Assembly: GCF_019710745.1 (NCBI RefSeq)
Contig: NZ_JAHKJW010000001.1
Span: 124,001-188,000 of the forward strand
Direction: 5' to 3'
Length of the DNA stretch: 64,000 bases
Origin: Streptomyces beigongshangae
GTDB taxonomy: Bacteria > Actinomycetota > Actinomycetes > Streptomycetales > Streptomycetaceae
The position numbers were made by a program, and so were the translations under genes. Below are positions 26,576 to 34,403 of this stretch, piece by piece (positions within the stretch are counted from its first letter, which is position 1; every line of letters begins with the position of its first letter). Below the pieces are notes generated by a model. The model saw only the letters and a list, made by a program, of their open reading frames with translations. It had not been told where the DNA came from and searched no databases.

Positions 26576-27250
26576 TCAGCCCAGCGCCAGCAGGATCGCC
26601 AGGAGTACGGCTCCGGCCGCCGCCGGGGCCGCGATCTCGTACGCCCAGCGCACCGACGCCTCCCCCTGGGCCCGCGGGTCCTTGCCGCGGGCCTCCAGGA
26701 GTTCGCGCAACTCGTCGACGATCCGGTCGCCCTGGGCGCGGACGGGGCCCTCGGGCACCGGCGAAGGACGCGGGGAGGGGTACGGGGAGCGTCCGCGGCG
26801 GGGGCCCGCCGTCTCCCCGCGGGCCTCCTTGCGGGCGGCCCTCTTGCGCGCCCGCAGGGAGACCGGCACGGCCCACACCTGGTACTTGGTGCCGTCCTTG
26901 TCGAGCACCTCGTTGGAGTAGCCGGACTTGAACGTCCCGACCGTCCCCCACGGCAGTGTGATCACCCGGAAGGGGTTGCGGATGCGCAGCCGCTGCTCGT
27001 TCGCGTACACGGCCGGGCGCAGGGTGAAGGCGGTGACCAGCGGTACCAGGAGGAGCAGGGTGGCCAGGGAGATCCAGGGCGTGCGGCCCTCACCCGTGAT
27101 CAGTGCGTCGATGCCGAGCCAGGCGATGATCGCCAGCAGCAGCACTCCGCCCGCGATGCCGGAGGGGGACCGGTAGACCCGGTCCTTGAACTGGGGTTCC
27201 GGGGTGTGCGGGGTGTTCGGGGTGGGCGGCTGGGGGTCCGGGGTCGTCAT
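26576..27250 (-). CDS. PH-domain membrane protein
   Basis: The 224-residue protein has a Pro/Thr-rich N-terminus (MTTPDPQPPTPNTPHTPEPQ), two TM helices (about 33-50 and 60-80), and a PH-like domain (VYANEQRLRIRNPFRVITLPWGTV). A basic linker (RARKRAARKEAR) and a C-terminal TM helix follow. It is a typical actinomycete bPH_6-type membrane protein of unknown role. It lies upstream of the larger PH protein gene on the same strand, a likely functional pair. ATG 27250 has no good ribosome-binding site; CAGAAT 8 nt upstream may be a -10 box for a leaderless mRNA. Confidence 0.8.
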   Translation of the reverse strand: MTTPDPQPPTPNTPHTPEPQFKDRVYRSPSGIAGGVLLLAIIAWLGIDALITGEGRTPWISLATLLLLVPLVTAFTLRPAVYANEQRLRIRNPFRVITLPWGTVGTFKSGYSNEVLDKDGTKYQVWAVPVSLRARKRAARKEARGETAGPRRGRSPYPSPRPSPVPEGPVRAQGDRIVDELRELLEARGKDPRAQGEASVRWAYEIAAPAAAGAVLLAILLALG

Positions 27251-27327
27251 GGCCCCGATTCTGCCCGACGACGGGTGGGGTGCTCTGCGGGGGCGGCGTT
27301 GTCCTCTGCGGGTGCGTGACGCCGGGC

Positions 27328-27423
27328 GCGCCGTTCCCCGCGCCCCTGACGGGGGCCCGCCCCGATGCCCCGTGCAGGTCCATGGGGGTTGCGCGCGCAG
27401 ATCTCCGCGCCCCTGACGGGGGC
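27328..27423 (-). repeat. Two degenerate copies of the dispersed repeat
   Basis: TTCCCCGCGCCCCTGACGGGG (27334-27354) and CTCCGCGCCCCTGACGGGG (about 27400-27418) are inverse, shortened copies of the repeat at 7294. They lie between the divergent PH gene and deoC. Confidence 0.6.
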
Positions 27424-27459
27424 TCCTCATGGGGAGCCGTCGCCGGGGGTGTACAGCCG

Positions 27460-27478
27460 CTACGCGCGTAGATATGCT
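27460..27478 (+). promoter_or_regulatory. deoC operator CTACGCGCGTAG and -10 box
   Basis: The perfect palindrome (27460-27471) is separated by one base from TATGCT (27473-27478), the -10 box. A bound protein would cover the spacer and -10 region. The -10 box ends 6 nt before GTG 27485. Confidence 0.75.
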
Positions 27479-27484
27479 CGGGTG

Positions 27485-28450
27485 GTGACCATGCCCATCA
27501 CTGCATCCTCCGCAGCCCACGCACTCACGGACGTGACCGCTTCGGACAGCTCGCTGCGCCGTTTCCTCCACGGGCTGCCCGGCGTCGACACGGTCGGCCT
27601 GGAGGCGCGTGCCGCCTCGCTCGGCACCCGCTCCATCAAGACCACCGCGAAGGCGTACGCGATCGACCTCGCCATCTCGATGGTCGACCTGACGACGCTG
27701 GAAGGCGCGGACACCCCCGGCAAGGTCCGGGCGCTCGGCGCCAAGGCCGTCCACCCGGACCCCACGGACCGTGCGACCCCGGCGACCGCCGCCGTCTGCG
27801 TCTACCCCGACATGGTGGCCACCGCGAAGGAGGCCGTCGCCGGCTCGGGGGTGAAGGTCGCCTCCGTGGCGACCGCCTTCCCGGCCGGCCGCGCCGCGCT
27901 CGACGTGAAACTGGCCGACGTGCGGGACGCCGTCGCCGCGGGCGCCGACGAGATCGACATGGTCATCGACCGCGGGGCGTTCCTGGCGGGCAGGTACCTG
28001 AAGGTGTACGACGAGATCACCGCCGTGAAGGAGGTCTCGGGCGCCGCCCGTCTGAAGGTCATCTTCGAGACCGGCGAGCTGTCGACGTACGACAACATCC
28101 GGCGGGCGAGCTGGCTCGGCATGCTGGCGGGCGCGGACTTCGTCAAGACCTCGACGGGCAAGGTCGCGGTCAACGCGACGCCCGCGAACACCCTCCTCAT
28201 GCTGGAGGCCGTCCGCGACTTCCGCGCGCAGACCGGGGTCCAGGTCGGGGTGAAGCCCGCCGGCGGCATCCGCACCACGAAGGACGCCGTCAAGTTCCTG
28301 GTCCTGGTCAACGAGACCGCGGGCGAGGACTGGCTGGACAACCACTGGTTCCGCTTCGGCGCGTCCTCGCTCCTGAACGACCTGCTGATGCAGCGCCAGA
28401 AGCTGACCACCGGCCGCTACTCCGGCCCCGACTACGTGACGGTGGACTGA
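27485..28450 (+). CDS. deoC: Deoxyribose-phosphate aldolase
   Basis: DeoC splits 2-deoxyribose-5-phosphate into acetaldehyde and glyceraldehyde-3-phosphate. The product is 321 residues, the longer DERA form. The catalytic Schiff-base lysine lies in FVKTSTGK, with VDLTTLEG, AVCVYPD, DEIDMVID, LKVIFETGEL and KPAGGIRT around it. GTG 27485 is chosen because it is the first codon at the expected transcription start; ATG 27491 is the conventional alternative. Two aldehyde dehydrogenase genes follow within 6 nt and by overlap, suggesting acetaldehyde oxidation by the same operon. Confidence 0.94.
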   Translation: MTMPITASSAAHALTDVTASDSSLRRFLHGLPGVDTVGLEARAASLGTRSIKTTAKAYAIDLAISMVDLTTLEGADTPGKVRALGAKAVHPDPTDRATPATAAVCVYPDMVATAKEAVAGSGVKVASVATAFPAGRAALDVKLADVRDAVAAGADEIDMVIDRGAFLAGRYLKVYDEITAVKEVSGAARLKVIFETGELSTYDNIRRASWLGMLAGADFVKTSTGKVAVNATPANTLLMLEAVRDFRAQTGVQVGVKPAGGIRTTKDAVKFLVLVNETAGEDWLDNHWFRFGASSLLNDLLMQRQKLTTGRYSGPDYVTVD

Positions 28451-28456
28451 TCCATC

Positions 28457-29893
28457 ATGGCTTCCGCATTCGAGTACGCACCGGCGCCCGAGTCCCGCTC
28501 CGTCGTCGACATCGCCCCGTCGTACGGGCTCTTCATCGACGGCGAGTTCACGGGCGCCGCCGACGGCAAGGTCTTCAAGACGGTCAGCCCGAGCACCGAG
28601 GAGGTCCTCTCCGAGGTCGCCCGGGCGGGCACCGAGGACGTCGACCGGGCCGTGGGCGCCGCCCGCAGGGCCTTCGTGAAGTGGTCCGCGCTGCCCGGCT
28701 CCGAGCGCGCCAAGTACCTGTTCCGCATCGCCCGGATCATCCAGGAGCGCAGCCGTGAGCTGGCCGTCCTGGAGACCCTGGACAACGGGAAGCCCATCAA
28801 GGAGACGCGGGACGCCGACCTCCCCCTGGTGGCCGCGCACTTCTTCTACTACGCCGGCTGGGCGGACAAGCTCGACCACGCCGGCCTCGGCGGGGACCCG
28901 CGCCCGCTGGGCGTCGCGGGCCAGGTCATCCCCTGGAACTTCCCGCTCCTGATGCTGGCGTGGAAGATCGCCCCGGCGCTCGCGACCGGCAACACGGTCG
29001 TCCTGAAGCCCGCCGAGACCACTCCCCTGTCGGCCCTGTTCTTCGCGGACATCTGCCGTCAGGCGGGCCTGCCCCGGGGCGTCGTCAACATCCTCCCGGG
29101 ATACGGCGACGCGGGCGCGGCGCTCGTCGCGCACCCGGACGTGGACAAGGTGGCCTTCACCGGTTCCACCGCGGTCGGCAAGGCCATCGCGCGCCAGGTC
29201 GCGGGCACGAGGAAGAAGGTCACGCTCGAACTGGGCGGCAAGGGCGCGAACATCGTCTTCGACGACGCGCCGATCGACCAGGCCGTCGAGGGCATCGTCA
29301 CGGGCATCTTCTTCAACCAGGGCCAGGTCTGCTGCGCGGGCTCCCGCCTGCTGGTCCAGGAGTCGATCCACGACGAGCTGCTGGACTCCCTGAAGCGCAG
29401 GCTCTCGACCCTGCGCCTGGGCGACCCGCTCGACAAGAACACCGACATCGGCGCGATCAACTCCGCCGAGCAGCTCTCGCGCATCACCACGCTCGTCGAG
29501 CAGGGCGAGGCCGAGGGCGCGCAGCGGTGGTCCCCGTCCTGCGAACTGCCGTCGGCCGGCTACTGGTTCGCCCCGACGCTGTTCACGAACGTCACCCAGG
29601 CGCACACGGTCGCCCGCGACGAGATCTTCGGCCCGGTCCTGTCCGTCCTCACCTTCCGCACCCCGGACGAGGCGGTCGCGAAGGCCAACAACACCCAGTA
29701 CGGCCTCTCCGCGGGCATCTGGACCGAGAAGGGGTCCCGGATCCTGGCGGTCGCGAACAAGCTGCGCGCGGGCGTCGTCTGGTCCAACACGTTCAACAAG
29801 TTCGATCCGACCTCGCCGTTCGGCGGTTACAAGGAGTCGGGCTACGGCCGCGAGGGCGGTCGCCACGGCCTGGAGGCGTACCTCGATGTCTGA
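28457..29893 (+). CDS. Aldehyde dehydrogenase (catalytically complete)
   Basis: The 478-residue NAD(P)-dependent dehydrogenase has IPWNFPLLMLAWKIAPAL, the cofactor loop FTGSTAVGKAI, catalytic Glu in ELGGKGANIV, catalytic Cys in FNQGQVCCAGSRL, and EIFGPVLSVL. It probably oxidises the acetaldehyde released by DeoC to acetate or acetyl-CoA-level products; this is inferred from the 6-nt spacing behind deoC. The C-terminus ends GRHGLEAYLDV. The last 8 nt overlap the next dehydrogenase gene. Confidence 0.92.
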   Translation: MASAFEYAPAPESRSVVDIAPSYGLFIDGEFTGAADGKVFKTVSPSTEEVLSEVARAGTEDVDRAVGAARRAFVKWSALPGSERAKYLFRIARIIQERSRELAVLETLDNGKPIKETRDADLPLVAAHFFYYAGWADKLDHAGLGGDPRPLGVAGQVIPWNFPLLMLAWKIAPALATGNTVVLKPAETTPLSALFFADICRQAGLPRGVVNILPGYGDAGAALVAHPDVDKVAFTGSTAVGKAIARQVAGTRKKVTLELGGKGANIVFDDAPIDQAVEGIVTGIFFNQGQVCCAGSRLLVQESIHDELLDSLKRRLSTLRLGDPLDKNTDIGAINSAEQLSRITTLVEQGEAEGAQRWSPSCELPSAGYWFAPTLFTNVTQAHTVARDEIFGPVLSVLTFRTPDEAVAKANNTQYGLSAGIWTEKGSRILAVANKLRAGVVWSNTFNKFDPTSPFGGYKESGYGREGGRHGLEAYLDV

Positions 29894-30830
29894 CAAGCCG
29901 AAGAAGACGCACAAGGGCGGGAAGGACGACAGGGCCGAGAGCGCCGGGTCCCGGCGCCTGGGCGTCCTGAAGACCTACAAACTGTACGTCGGCGGGAAGT
30001 TCCCGCGTTCCGAGAGCGGCCGGGTGTACGAGGTGACCGACTCGAAGGGCACATGGCTGGCCAACGCGCCGCGTGCGAGCCGCAAGGACGCCCGTGACGC
30101 GGTCGTCGCCGCCCGCAAGGCGTTCGGCGGCTGGTCCGGCGCGACCGCGTACAACCGCGGCCAGGTCCTCTACCGCGTCGCGGAGATGCTGGAGGGCCGC
30201 ACGCACCAGTTCGCCCGCGAGGTCGCCGACGCCGAGGGCCTGTCGAAGGCGAAGGCCGCCGAGCAGGTCGAGGCCGCGATCGACCGCTGGGTCTGGTACG
30301 CGGGCTGGACCGACAAGATCGCCCAGGTGGTCGGTGGCGGCAACCCGGTGGCGGGCCCGTTCTTCAACCTCTCCACCCCCGAGCCGACGGGCGTGGTCGC
30401 GGTCCTCGCCCCCCAGGAGTCGTCCTTCCTGGGCCTGGTCTCGGTGATCGCCCCCGTGATCGCGACCGGTAACACAGCGGTCGTGATCGCGAGCGAGCGG
30501 TCCCCGCTCCCGGCGCTGTCGCTGGCCGAGGTGCTGGCCACCTCCGACCTGCCGGGCGGCGTGGTCAACATCCTGACCGGTGGGACGGCGGAGATCGCGG
30601 CCCCGCTGGCCGCGCACCAGGACGTCAACGCGATCGACCTGGCGGGCGCCGGCGAGGCGCTCGCGAAGGAACTGGAGATCGCGGCCGCGGACAATCTCAA
30701 GCGGGTCGTCCGTCCACAGCCTGTGGATCATCTCGCCACGCCGGGCATCGAGCGCCTCACGGCCTTCCTGGAGACGAAGACCGTCTGGCACCCGACGGGC
30801 GCGCTGGGCGCGTCCGGCTCGTCGTACTGA
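29886..30830 (+). CDS. Truncated aldehyde dehydrogenase-like protein (likely pseudoenzyme)
   Basis: The 314-residue product aligns with the N-terminal cofactor-binding part of aldehyde dehydrogenases (YVGGKFPRSESGRVYEV, WVWYAGWTDKIAQV, GVVAVLAPQESSFLGLVSVI, ADNLKRVV). It lacks the ELGGK glutamate and the catalytic-cysteine domain. The N-terminus adds a basic extension (MSDKPKKTHKGGKDD). It starts inside the preceding dehydrogenase (8-nt overlap), implying coupled translation. It probably forms a hetero-oligomer or has a structural or regulatory role. A decayed gene is the alternative, but the frame is intact and ends cleanly. Confidence 0.85.
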   Translation: MSDKPKKTHKGGKDDRAESAGSRRLGVLKTYKLYVGGKFPRSESGRVYEVTDSKGTWLANAPRASRKDARDAVVAARKAFGGWSGATAYNRGQVLYRVAEMLEGRTHQFAREVADAEGLSKAKAAEQVEAAIDRWVWYAGWTDKIAQVVGGGNPVAGPFFNLSTPEPTGVVAVLAPQESSFLGLVSVIAPVIATGNTAVVIASERSPLPALSLAEVLATSDLPGGVVNILTGGTAEIAAPLAAHQDVNAIDLAGAGEALAKELEIAAADNLKRVVRPQPVDHLATPGIERLTAFLETKTVWHPTGALGASGSSY

Positions 30831-30892
30831 CGCCCGCGGGGCTGCCGCACCGGCACCCTCACGGCTGTCGTACGGCCGGCCCTCAGGACTGT

Positions 30893-30923
30893 CGTACGGC
30901 CGGCCTTCAAGGCCGGCCGTACG
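30893..30923. terminator. Near-perfect 31-nt palindromic terminator
   Basis: CGTACGGCCGGCCTT (30893-30907) and AAGGCCGGCCGTACG (30909-30923) form a 15-bp stem around one base. It lies between the convergent dehydrogenase and secreted-protein genes. The arm CTGTCGTACGGCCGGCC also occurs just upstream as a direct repeat. Confidence 0.75.
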
Positions 30924-30925
30924 GC

Positions 30926-31351
30926 TCAGGCCCCCAGCAGTTTCGTCGCCTCCCCCACCACCGGGACGCTGCCCAGCGACGGGGCCTGCGCGACCGGGCC
31001 CGTCAGCATGGTCGTCGCCAGCGGCGGGAAGTCGGCCACCTGCGTGCCGAGTCCGTTGTCCAGCGGGTCGACGCCCGTGCCGGCCAGCGGGTTGGGCTTC
31101 AGGCCCGCGACCGGTCCGGTCACGTACCCCACGATGCCGGTCGTCGCCTGGAGACCCGCCTGCGGATCGATCTTCCCCAGCGAGGTCGGCCGCTTGCTGA
31201 TCGGCTCCAGTACGGGATCGGTGTCCGCCGCGGCCGACGCGGCGGCCGCGCCCACCGCGATCCCCGCGCCCGTGAGGGCCAGCAAGGCGCGCCGGACGGT
31301 CGGAGCCCCGCGCCGGACGGTCGGGGTCTTGGGGGCCGAGTGTCGTGCCAT
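30926..31351 (-). CDS. Small secreted protein, unknown function
   Basis: The 141-residue precursor has a twin-Arg-rich N-terminus (VRRGAPTVRRALLALTGAG) and a hydrophobic core, with cleavage near SAAA-DTDP. The mature part is Pro/Gly/Leu-rich with GKIDPQAGLQATTGIVGYVTG and no Cys. It is probably exported. It resembles in style, not sequence, the small secreted protein at 38016. Start ATG 31351 follows AAGGCGG. It is divergent from the kinase gene at 31479. Confidence 0.75.
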   Translation of the reverse strand: MARHSAPKTPTVRRGAPTVRRALLALTGAGIAVGAAAASAAADTDPVLEPISKRPTSLGKIDPQAGLQATTGIVGYVTGPVAGLKPNPLAGTGVDPLDNGLGTQVADFPPLATTMLTGPVAQAPSLGSVPVVGEATKLLGA

Positions 31352-31478
31352 GGCTGCTGCCGCCTTCTGCTGCGCAAGGTAATGAGGTCGACACACAGGG
31401 TAGTTGACGTGTGACGCACACTCCAAAGACGACCCGCGGGCTCGGCCGGGGGCGGATGATGCCGCACACTGGTGTCTC

Positions 31479-32195
31479 GTGAGTTCCCCACCCCTGAATT
31501 CCGCGACAACCGCGCGCGTCGTACTGCTGTGCGGTCCCTCCGGCTCCGGCAAGTCCCTCCTCGCGGCCCGCTCCGGCCTTCCGGTGCTGCGGCTCGACGA
31601 CTTCTACAAGGAGGGCGACGACCCGACGCTGCCGCAGGTGGCGGGGAGCCCGGACATCGACTGGGACCACCCGCTGTCCTGGGACGGTGACGCGGCCGTC
31701 GCCGCGATAGCGCAGCTGTGCGGGACGGGGCGCACGGACGTTCCCGTGTACGACATCTCCCTGAGCGCGCGGACCGGGTCGGAGACCGTCGACTTCGGGG
31801 GCACGCCGGTCTTCATCGCCGAGGGCATCTTCGCCGCGGAGATCGTGCAGCGGTGCCGGGAGGCGGGGATGCTGGCCGACGCGCTGTGTCTCAGCCGGGG
31901 GGCCCTGACCACGTTCCGGCGGCGGTTCCTGCGGGATCTGCGCGAGGGGCGCAAGTCCGTGCCGTTCCTCCTCCGGCGGGGGTGGCGGCTGATGCGGGAC
32001 GAGCGGTCGATCGTGTCCCGGCAGACGTCGCTCGGGGCGTACGCGTGCGGGCGGGAGGAGGCGCTGGAGCGGCTGGCCGTCGCCGCGGAGCGCTCCACGC
32101 GGGAGGTCGTGGACGTCATGGACGTCATGGACGAGGGGGACGAGGTGCGGATGCGGGTGCGCGGGAGCCGGCCGCGCAGTTCCCCGCGCCCCTGA
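31479..32195 (+). CDS. P-loop kinase, uridine-kinase-like
   Basis: The 238-residue protein has a Walker A motif VLLCGPSGSGKS near residue 13, LRLDDFYKEGDDPTLP (typical of uridine kinases, nucleotide/Asp binding), DWDHPLSWD and FIAEGIFAAE. It likely phosphorylates a nucleoside such as uridine or cytidine, fitting the salvage theme. Start GTG 31479 is the first start before the P loop. The last residues (SRPRSSPRP) are encoded by an inverse copy of the dispersed repeat, which also supplies the stop codon, so the C-terminus is probably not conserved. Confidence 0.83.
   Translation: MSSPPLNSATTARVVLLCGPSGSGKSLLAARSGLPVLRLDDFYKEGDDPTLPQVAGSPDIDWDHPLSWDGDAAVAAIAQLCGTGRTDVPVYDISLSARTGSETVDFGGTPVFIAEGIFAAEIVQRCREAGMLADALCLSRGALTTFRRRFLRDLREGRKSVPFLLRRGWRLMRDERSIVSRQTSLGAYACGREEALERLAVAAERSTREVVDVMDVMDEGDEVRMRVRGSRPRSSPRP
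32173..32193 (-). repeat. Dispersed repeat inside the kinase 3' end
   Basis: An inverse copy of the repeat (CGCGCAGTTCCCCGCGCCCC plus T) covers the last codons of the kinase gene; its final T starts the TGA stop codon (32193-32195). Confidence 0.75.
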
Positions 32196-32393
32196 GAGCA
32201 GGCGGTCCGCGTACGGCCGTGCGGCCACGAAGAAGGCGGGCGGCCCGTACACCGGTGCGCGCGGCAAGCCCGTACACCGGCGCGAGGTAAGCAGGAAGAG
32301 CGGGATCGGACGGCCCCCCGGCCCTCCGGTCCCGCTCTCCTCTGTGTTCCCCCGTGACCCCGTGGTTCCCCCCGGGTGTTACTCCCCCGGGCC

Positions 32394-32576
32394 GTCCGCC
32401 GCCTCCCCCGAAGTGGCGGACTTCCCCGTGCGGTCCGCCGCCTCCCCCCGGAGTGACGAACCTTTCCCCCGTGCGGTCCGCCGCCTCCCCCCGGGATGGC
32501 GAACCTTTTCCCTGCCGTCCGTCACCTCCCCCGAAGTGACGAACTTTTTTCCTGATGTCCGCCGTATCCCCCGAGC
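32394..32576 (-). repeat. Tandem ~41-bp repeats downstream of sigQ
   Basis: The 32196-32599 gap has no gene. It contains four and a half imperfect units beginning GTCCGCC or GTCCGTC at 32394, 32433, 32476, 32517 and 32557, with periods of 39-43 nt. Each carries CTCCCCC(C) in its first half. The first unit can fold through GTCCGCC and GGCGGAC. They are between the convergent kinase and sigQ genes and may act as repeated terminator hairpins. Confidence 0.7.
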
Positions 32577-32599
32577 CGACGGACATCCCCCCACAGCCT

Positions 32600-33376
32600 T
32601 CAGGCGACGAGCTCCCCGAAGGACTCCTCCTCGTCACGGCCGAAGCTGAGGACCTCGTCCTCGCGCAGCCGGCGGAGCGACCGCCAGATGCTCGACTTGA
32701 CCGTGCCGACACTGATGTCGAGGATCTCCGCGATCTCCGGGTCCGTGCGGCCCTCGTAGTACCGGAGGACCAGCATCGTGCGCTGGAGTTCGGGGAGCCG
32801 GGCGAGCGCCTGCCACAGGACCGCGCGCAGTTCGGTGCCGCGCATCGCGTCCGTGTCGCCGGCCGTCTCCGGCAGCTCCTCGGTCGGGTATTCGTTCAGC
32901 TTGCGGCGGCGCCACGCGCTGATGTGCAGGTTGGTCATGGTGCGGCGGAGGTATCCCCCGACCGCGGCCTTGTCGCTGATGCGGTCCCATGCCCGGTACG
33001 TCGAGAACAGGGCGCTCTGCAGCAGGTCCTCGGCCTCGAAGCGGTCACCGGTCAGGTGGTAGGCGGTCGCGTACAGGGAGGCGCGGCGCTCCTGGACGTA
33101 GGCGGTGAACGCCGCTTCGGCGTCCACCGTCTCCGCCCCCGGGCGCCGCTCCCCCGTGGCCTCCCCGTACGCCGTCCCGGTCCCCCCGTGGACGGCCCCC
33201 GTGCCGCTTCCCCCCGTACGTGCGTCAACCACCGTCATGTACGACCCGGTGTGCTGACGCCCGGTGCCGCGAGCGCACCCCCGCCCGCTCACGGCACCGG
33301 ACTTCTCGGTGCTCCTCGTGACGTCGTGGAGCCGCGTGACAACTGCGCCAGTGCTGGTGCTGTGCAGCGTGTTCAT
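32600..33376 (-). CDS. sigQ: ECF sigma factor SigQ
   Basis: The 258-residue SigE-family sigma factor has a long Gly/Thr-rich N-terminal extension (1-85). Region 2 is AAFTAYVQERRASLYATAYHLTGDRFEAEDLLQSALFSTYRAW; shown here as its span 88-130, with the core helix GDRFEAEDLLQ. Region 4 has LPELQRTMLVLRYYEGRTD and ILDISVGTVKSSIWRS. It should direct RNA polymerase to its own promoter set and, by precedent in S. coelicolor (SCO4908), acts with AfsQ1/Q2 in nutrient-dependent antibiotic control. It is divergent from afsQ1. The start MNTLHSTST at 33376 matches what I recall of the coelicolor protein. Confidence 0.92.
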   Translation of the reverse strand: MNTLHSTSTGAVVTRLHDVTRSTEKSGAVSGRGCARGTGRQHTGSYMTVVDARTGGSGTGAVHGGTGTAYGEATGERRPGAETVDAEAAFTAYVQERRASLYATAYHLTGDRFEAEDLLQSALFSTYRAWDRISDKAAVGGYLRRTMTNLHISAWRRRKLNEYPTEELPETAGDTDAMRGTELRAVLWQALARLPELQRTMLVLRYYEGRTDPEIAEILDISVGTVKSSIWRSLRRLREDEVLSFGRDEEESFGELVA

Positions 33377-33493
33377 CTCGCGCCCCCCGTCGTTGAGTTC
33401 CGGTTCTCCGGTACTTCGGACACTTCGCTGTGGTGCTTCCCTGCCTGTGACCAGAAGCTTGCCGGGGGCACTTCATGACGGTGTCCCCCGACT

Positions 33494-33509
33494 GTCACAG
33501 GCCTGTCAC
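33494..33509. promoter_or_regulatory. AfsQ1-binding box GTCAC-n6-GTCAC
   Basis: GTCACAGGCCTGTCAC is an exact match to the published direct-repeat consensus GTnAC-n6-GTnAC for AfsQ1. It lies about 120 nt upstream of the sigQ start, a known AfsQ1 target in S. coelicolor. Confidence 0.75.
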
Positions 33510-33712
33510 AGGGGCCGGAACGGGCACTTCAGGGGCTGGTCGGGCGGTAACTCCGCACGGTCACGAACCCGGCACGCACGGTGCTCGCCGGGTGCTCACC
33601 CGGTGCTCGTCCGCACTCGTCCGGCATGTTCTCGGCGCGCTCCCGGCACGCTCTTGTAGGGGGGACGTGTGAGGGAGCGGCCCAACAGTCGATACCCGCC
33701 CATGTCATGGGA

Positions 33713-33718
33713 CAGAAT
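33713..33718 (+). promoter_or_regulatory. afsQ1 -10-like box CAGAAT (leaderless)
   Basis: CAGAAT ends 7 nt before GTG 33726. No Shine-Dalgarno sequence is present in this gap, suggesting a leaderless mRNA. Confidence 0.4.
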
Positions 33719-33725
33719 GACGTCC

Positions 33726-34403
33726 GTGCCTTCCCTGTTGCTGATCGAGGACGACGACGCCATCCGGACGGCCCTGGAGCTCTCACTGACGCGCCAGGGA
33801 CACCGGGTGGCCACCGCTGCCACCGGCGAGGACGGTCTGAAGCTGTTGCGCGAGCAGCGGCCGGATCTGATCGTCCTCGACGTGATGCTGCCAGGCATCG
33901 ACGGATTCGAGGTGTGCCGGCGCATCCGGCGGACCGACCAGCTGCCGATCATCCTGCTGACCGCGCGCAGCGACGACATCGACGTGGTGGTCGGGCTGGA
34001 GTCCGGGGCCGACGACTACGTCGTGAAACCCGTGCAGGGGCGGGTGCTCGACGCCCGTATCCGGGCCGTGCTGCGGCGCGGCGAGCGCGAGGCGAACGAC
34101 TCGGCGACGTTCGGCTCGCTGGTGATCGACCGCGCGGCGATGACCGTGACGAAGAACGGCGAGGACCTGCAGCTGACGCCCACCGAGCTGCGGCTGCTGC
34201 TCGAACTGAGCAGGCGGCCCGGGCAGGCGCTGTCCAGACAGCAGTTGCTGCGGCTGGTGTGGGAGCACGACTACCTCGGCGACTCGCGGCTCGTCGACGC
34301 GTGCGTGCAGCGGCTGCGCGCGAAGGTGGAGGACGTGCCGTCCTCGCCGACACTGATCCGTACCGTGCGCGGAGTCGGCTACCGGCTGGACAACCCTCAG
34401 TGA
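33726..34403 (+). CDS. afsQ1: Response regulator AfsQ1
   Basis: The 225-residue OmpR/PhoB-type regulator has a receiver domain with acidic pocket EDDD (8-11), phosphorylation site Asp52 in IVLDVMLPG, Thr in LLTARS and Lys in YVVKPVQG. A C-terminal winged helix (about 130-225) shows TPTELRLLLELSRRPGQ and RTVRGVGYRLD. With AfsQ2 it controls antibiotic genes, sigQ and nitrogen functions in S. coelicolor. GTG 33726 gives the known length. Its stop overlaps the afsQ2 start by 4 nt. Confidence 0.95.
   Translation: MPSLLLIEDDDAIRTALELSLTRQGHRVATAATGEDGLKLLREQRPDLIVLDVMLPGIDGFEVCRRIRRTDQLPIILLTARSDDIDVVVGLESGADDYVVKPVQGRVLDARIRAVLRRGEREANDSATFGSLVIDRAAMTVTKNGEDLQLTPTELRLLLELSRRPGQALSRQQLLRLVWEHDYLGDSRLVDACVQRLRAKVEDVPSSPTLIRTVRGVGYRLDNPQ

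Larger units (their letters stand above)
33377..33725. promoter_or_regulatory. sigQ-afsQ1 divergent promoter region
   Basis: This 349-bp stretch has no gene. It holds the AfsQ1-type box at 33494-33509, a GC-rich run of CGGTGCTC-like direct repeats around 33580-33650, and the afsQ1 -10 box at 33713-33718. It controls both divergent transcripts. Confidence 0.6.

Noticed and set aside
32394..32576. CRISPR array at the tandem repeats downstream of sigQ
   Set aside because: Units are degenerate and contiguous without unique spacers, and no cas gene is nearby.
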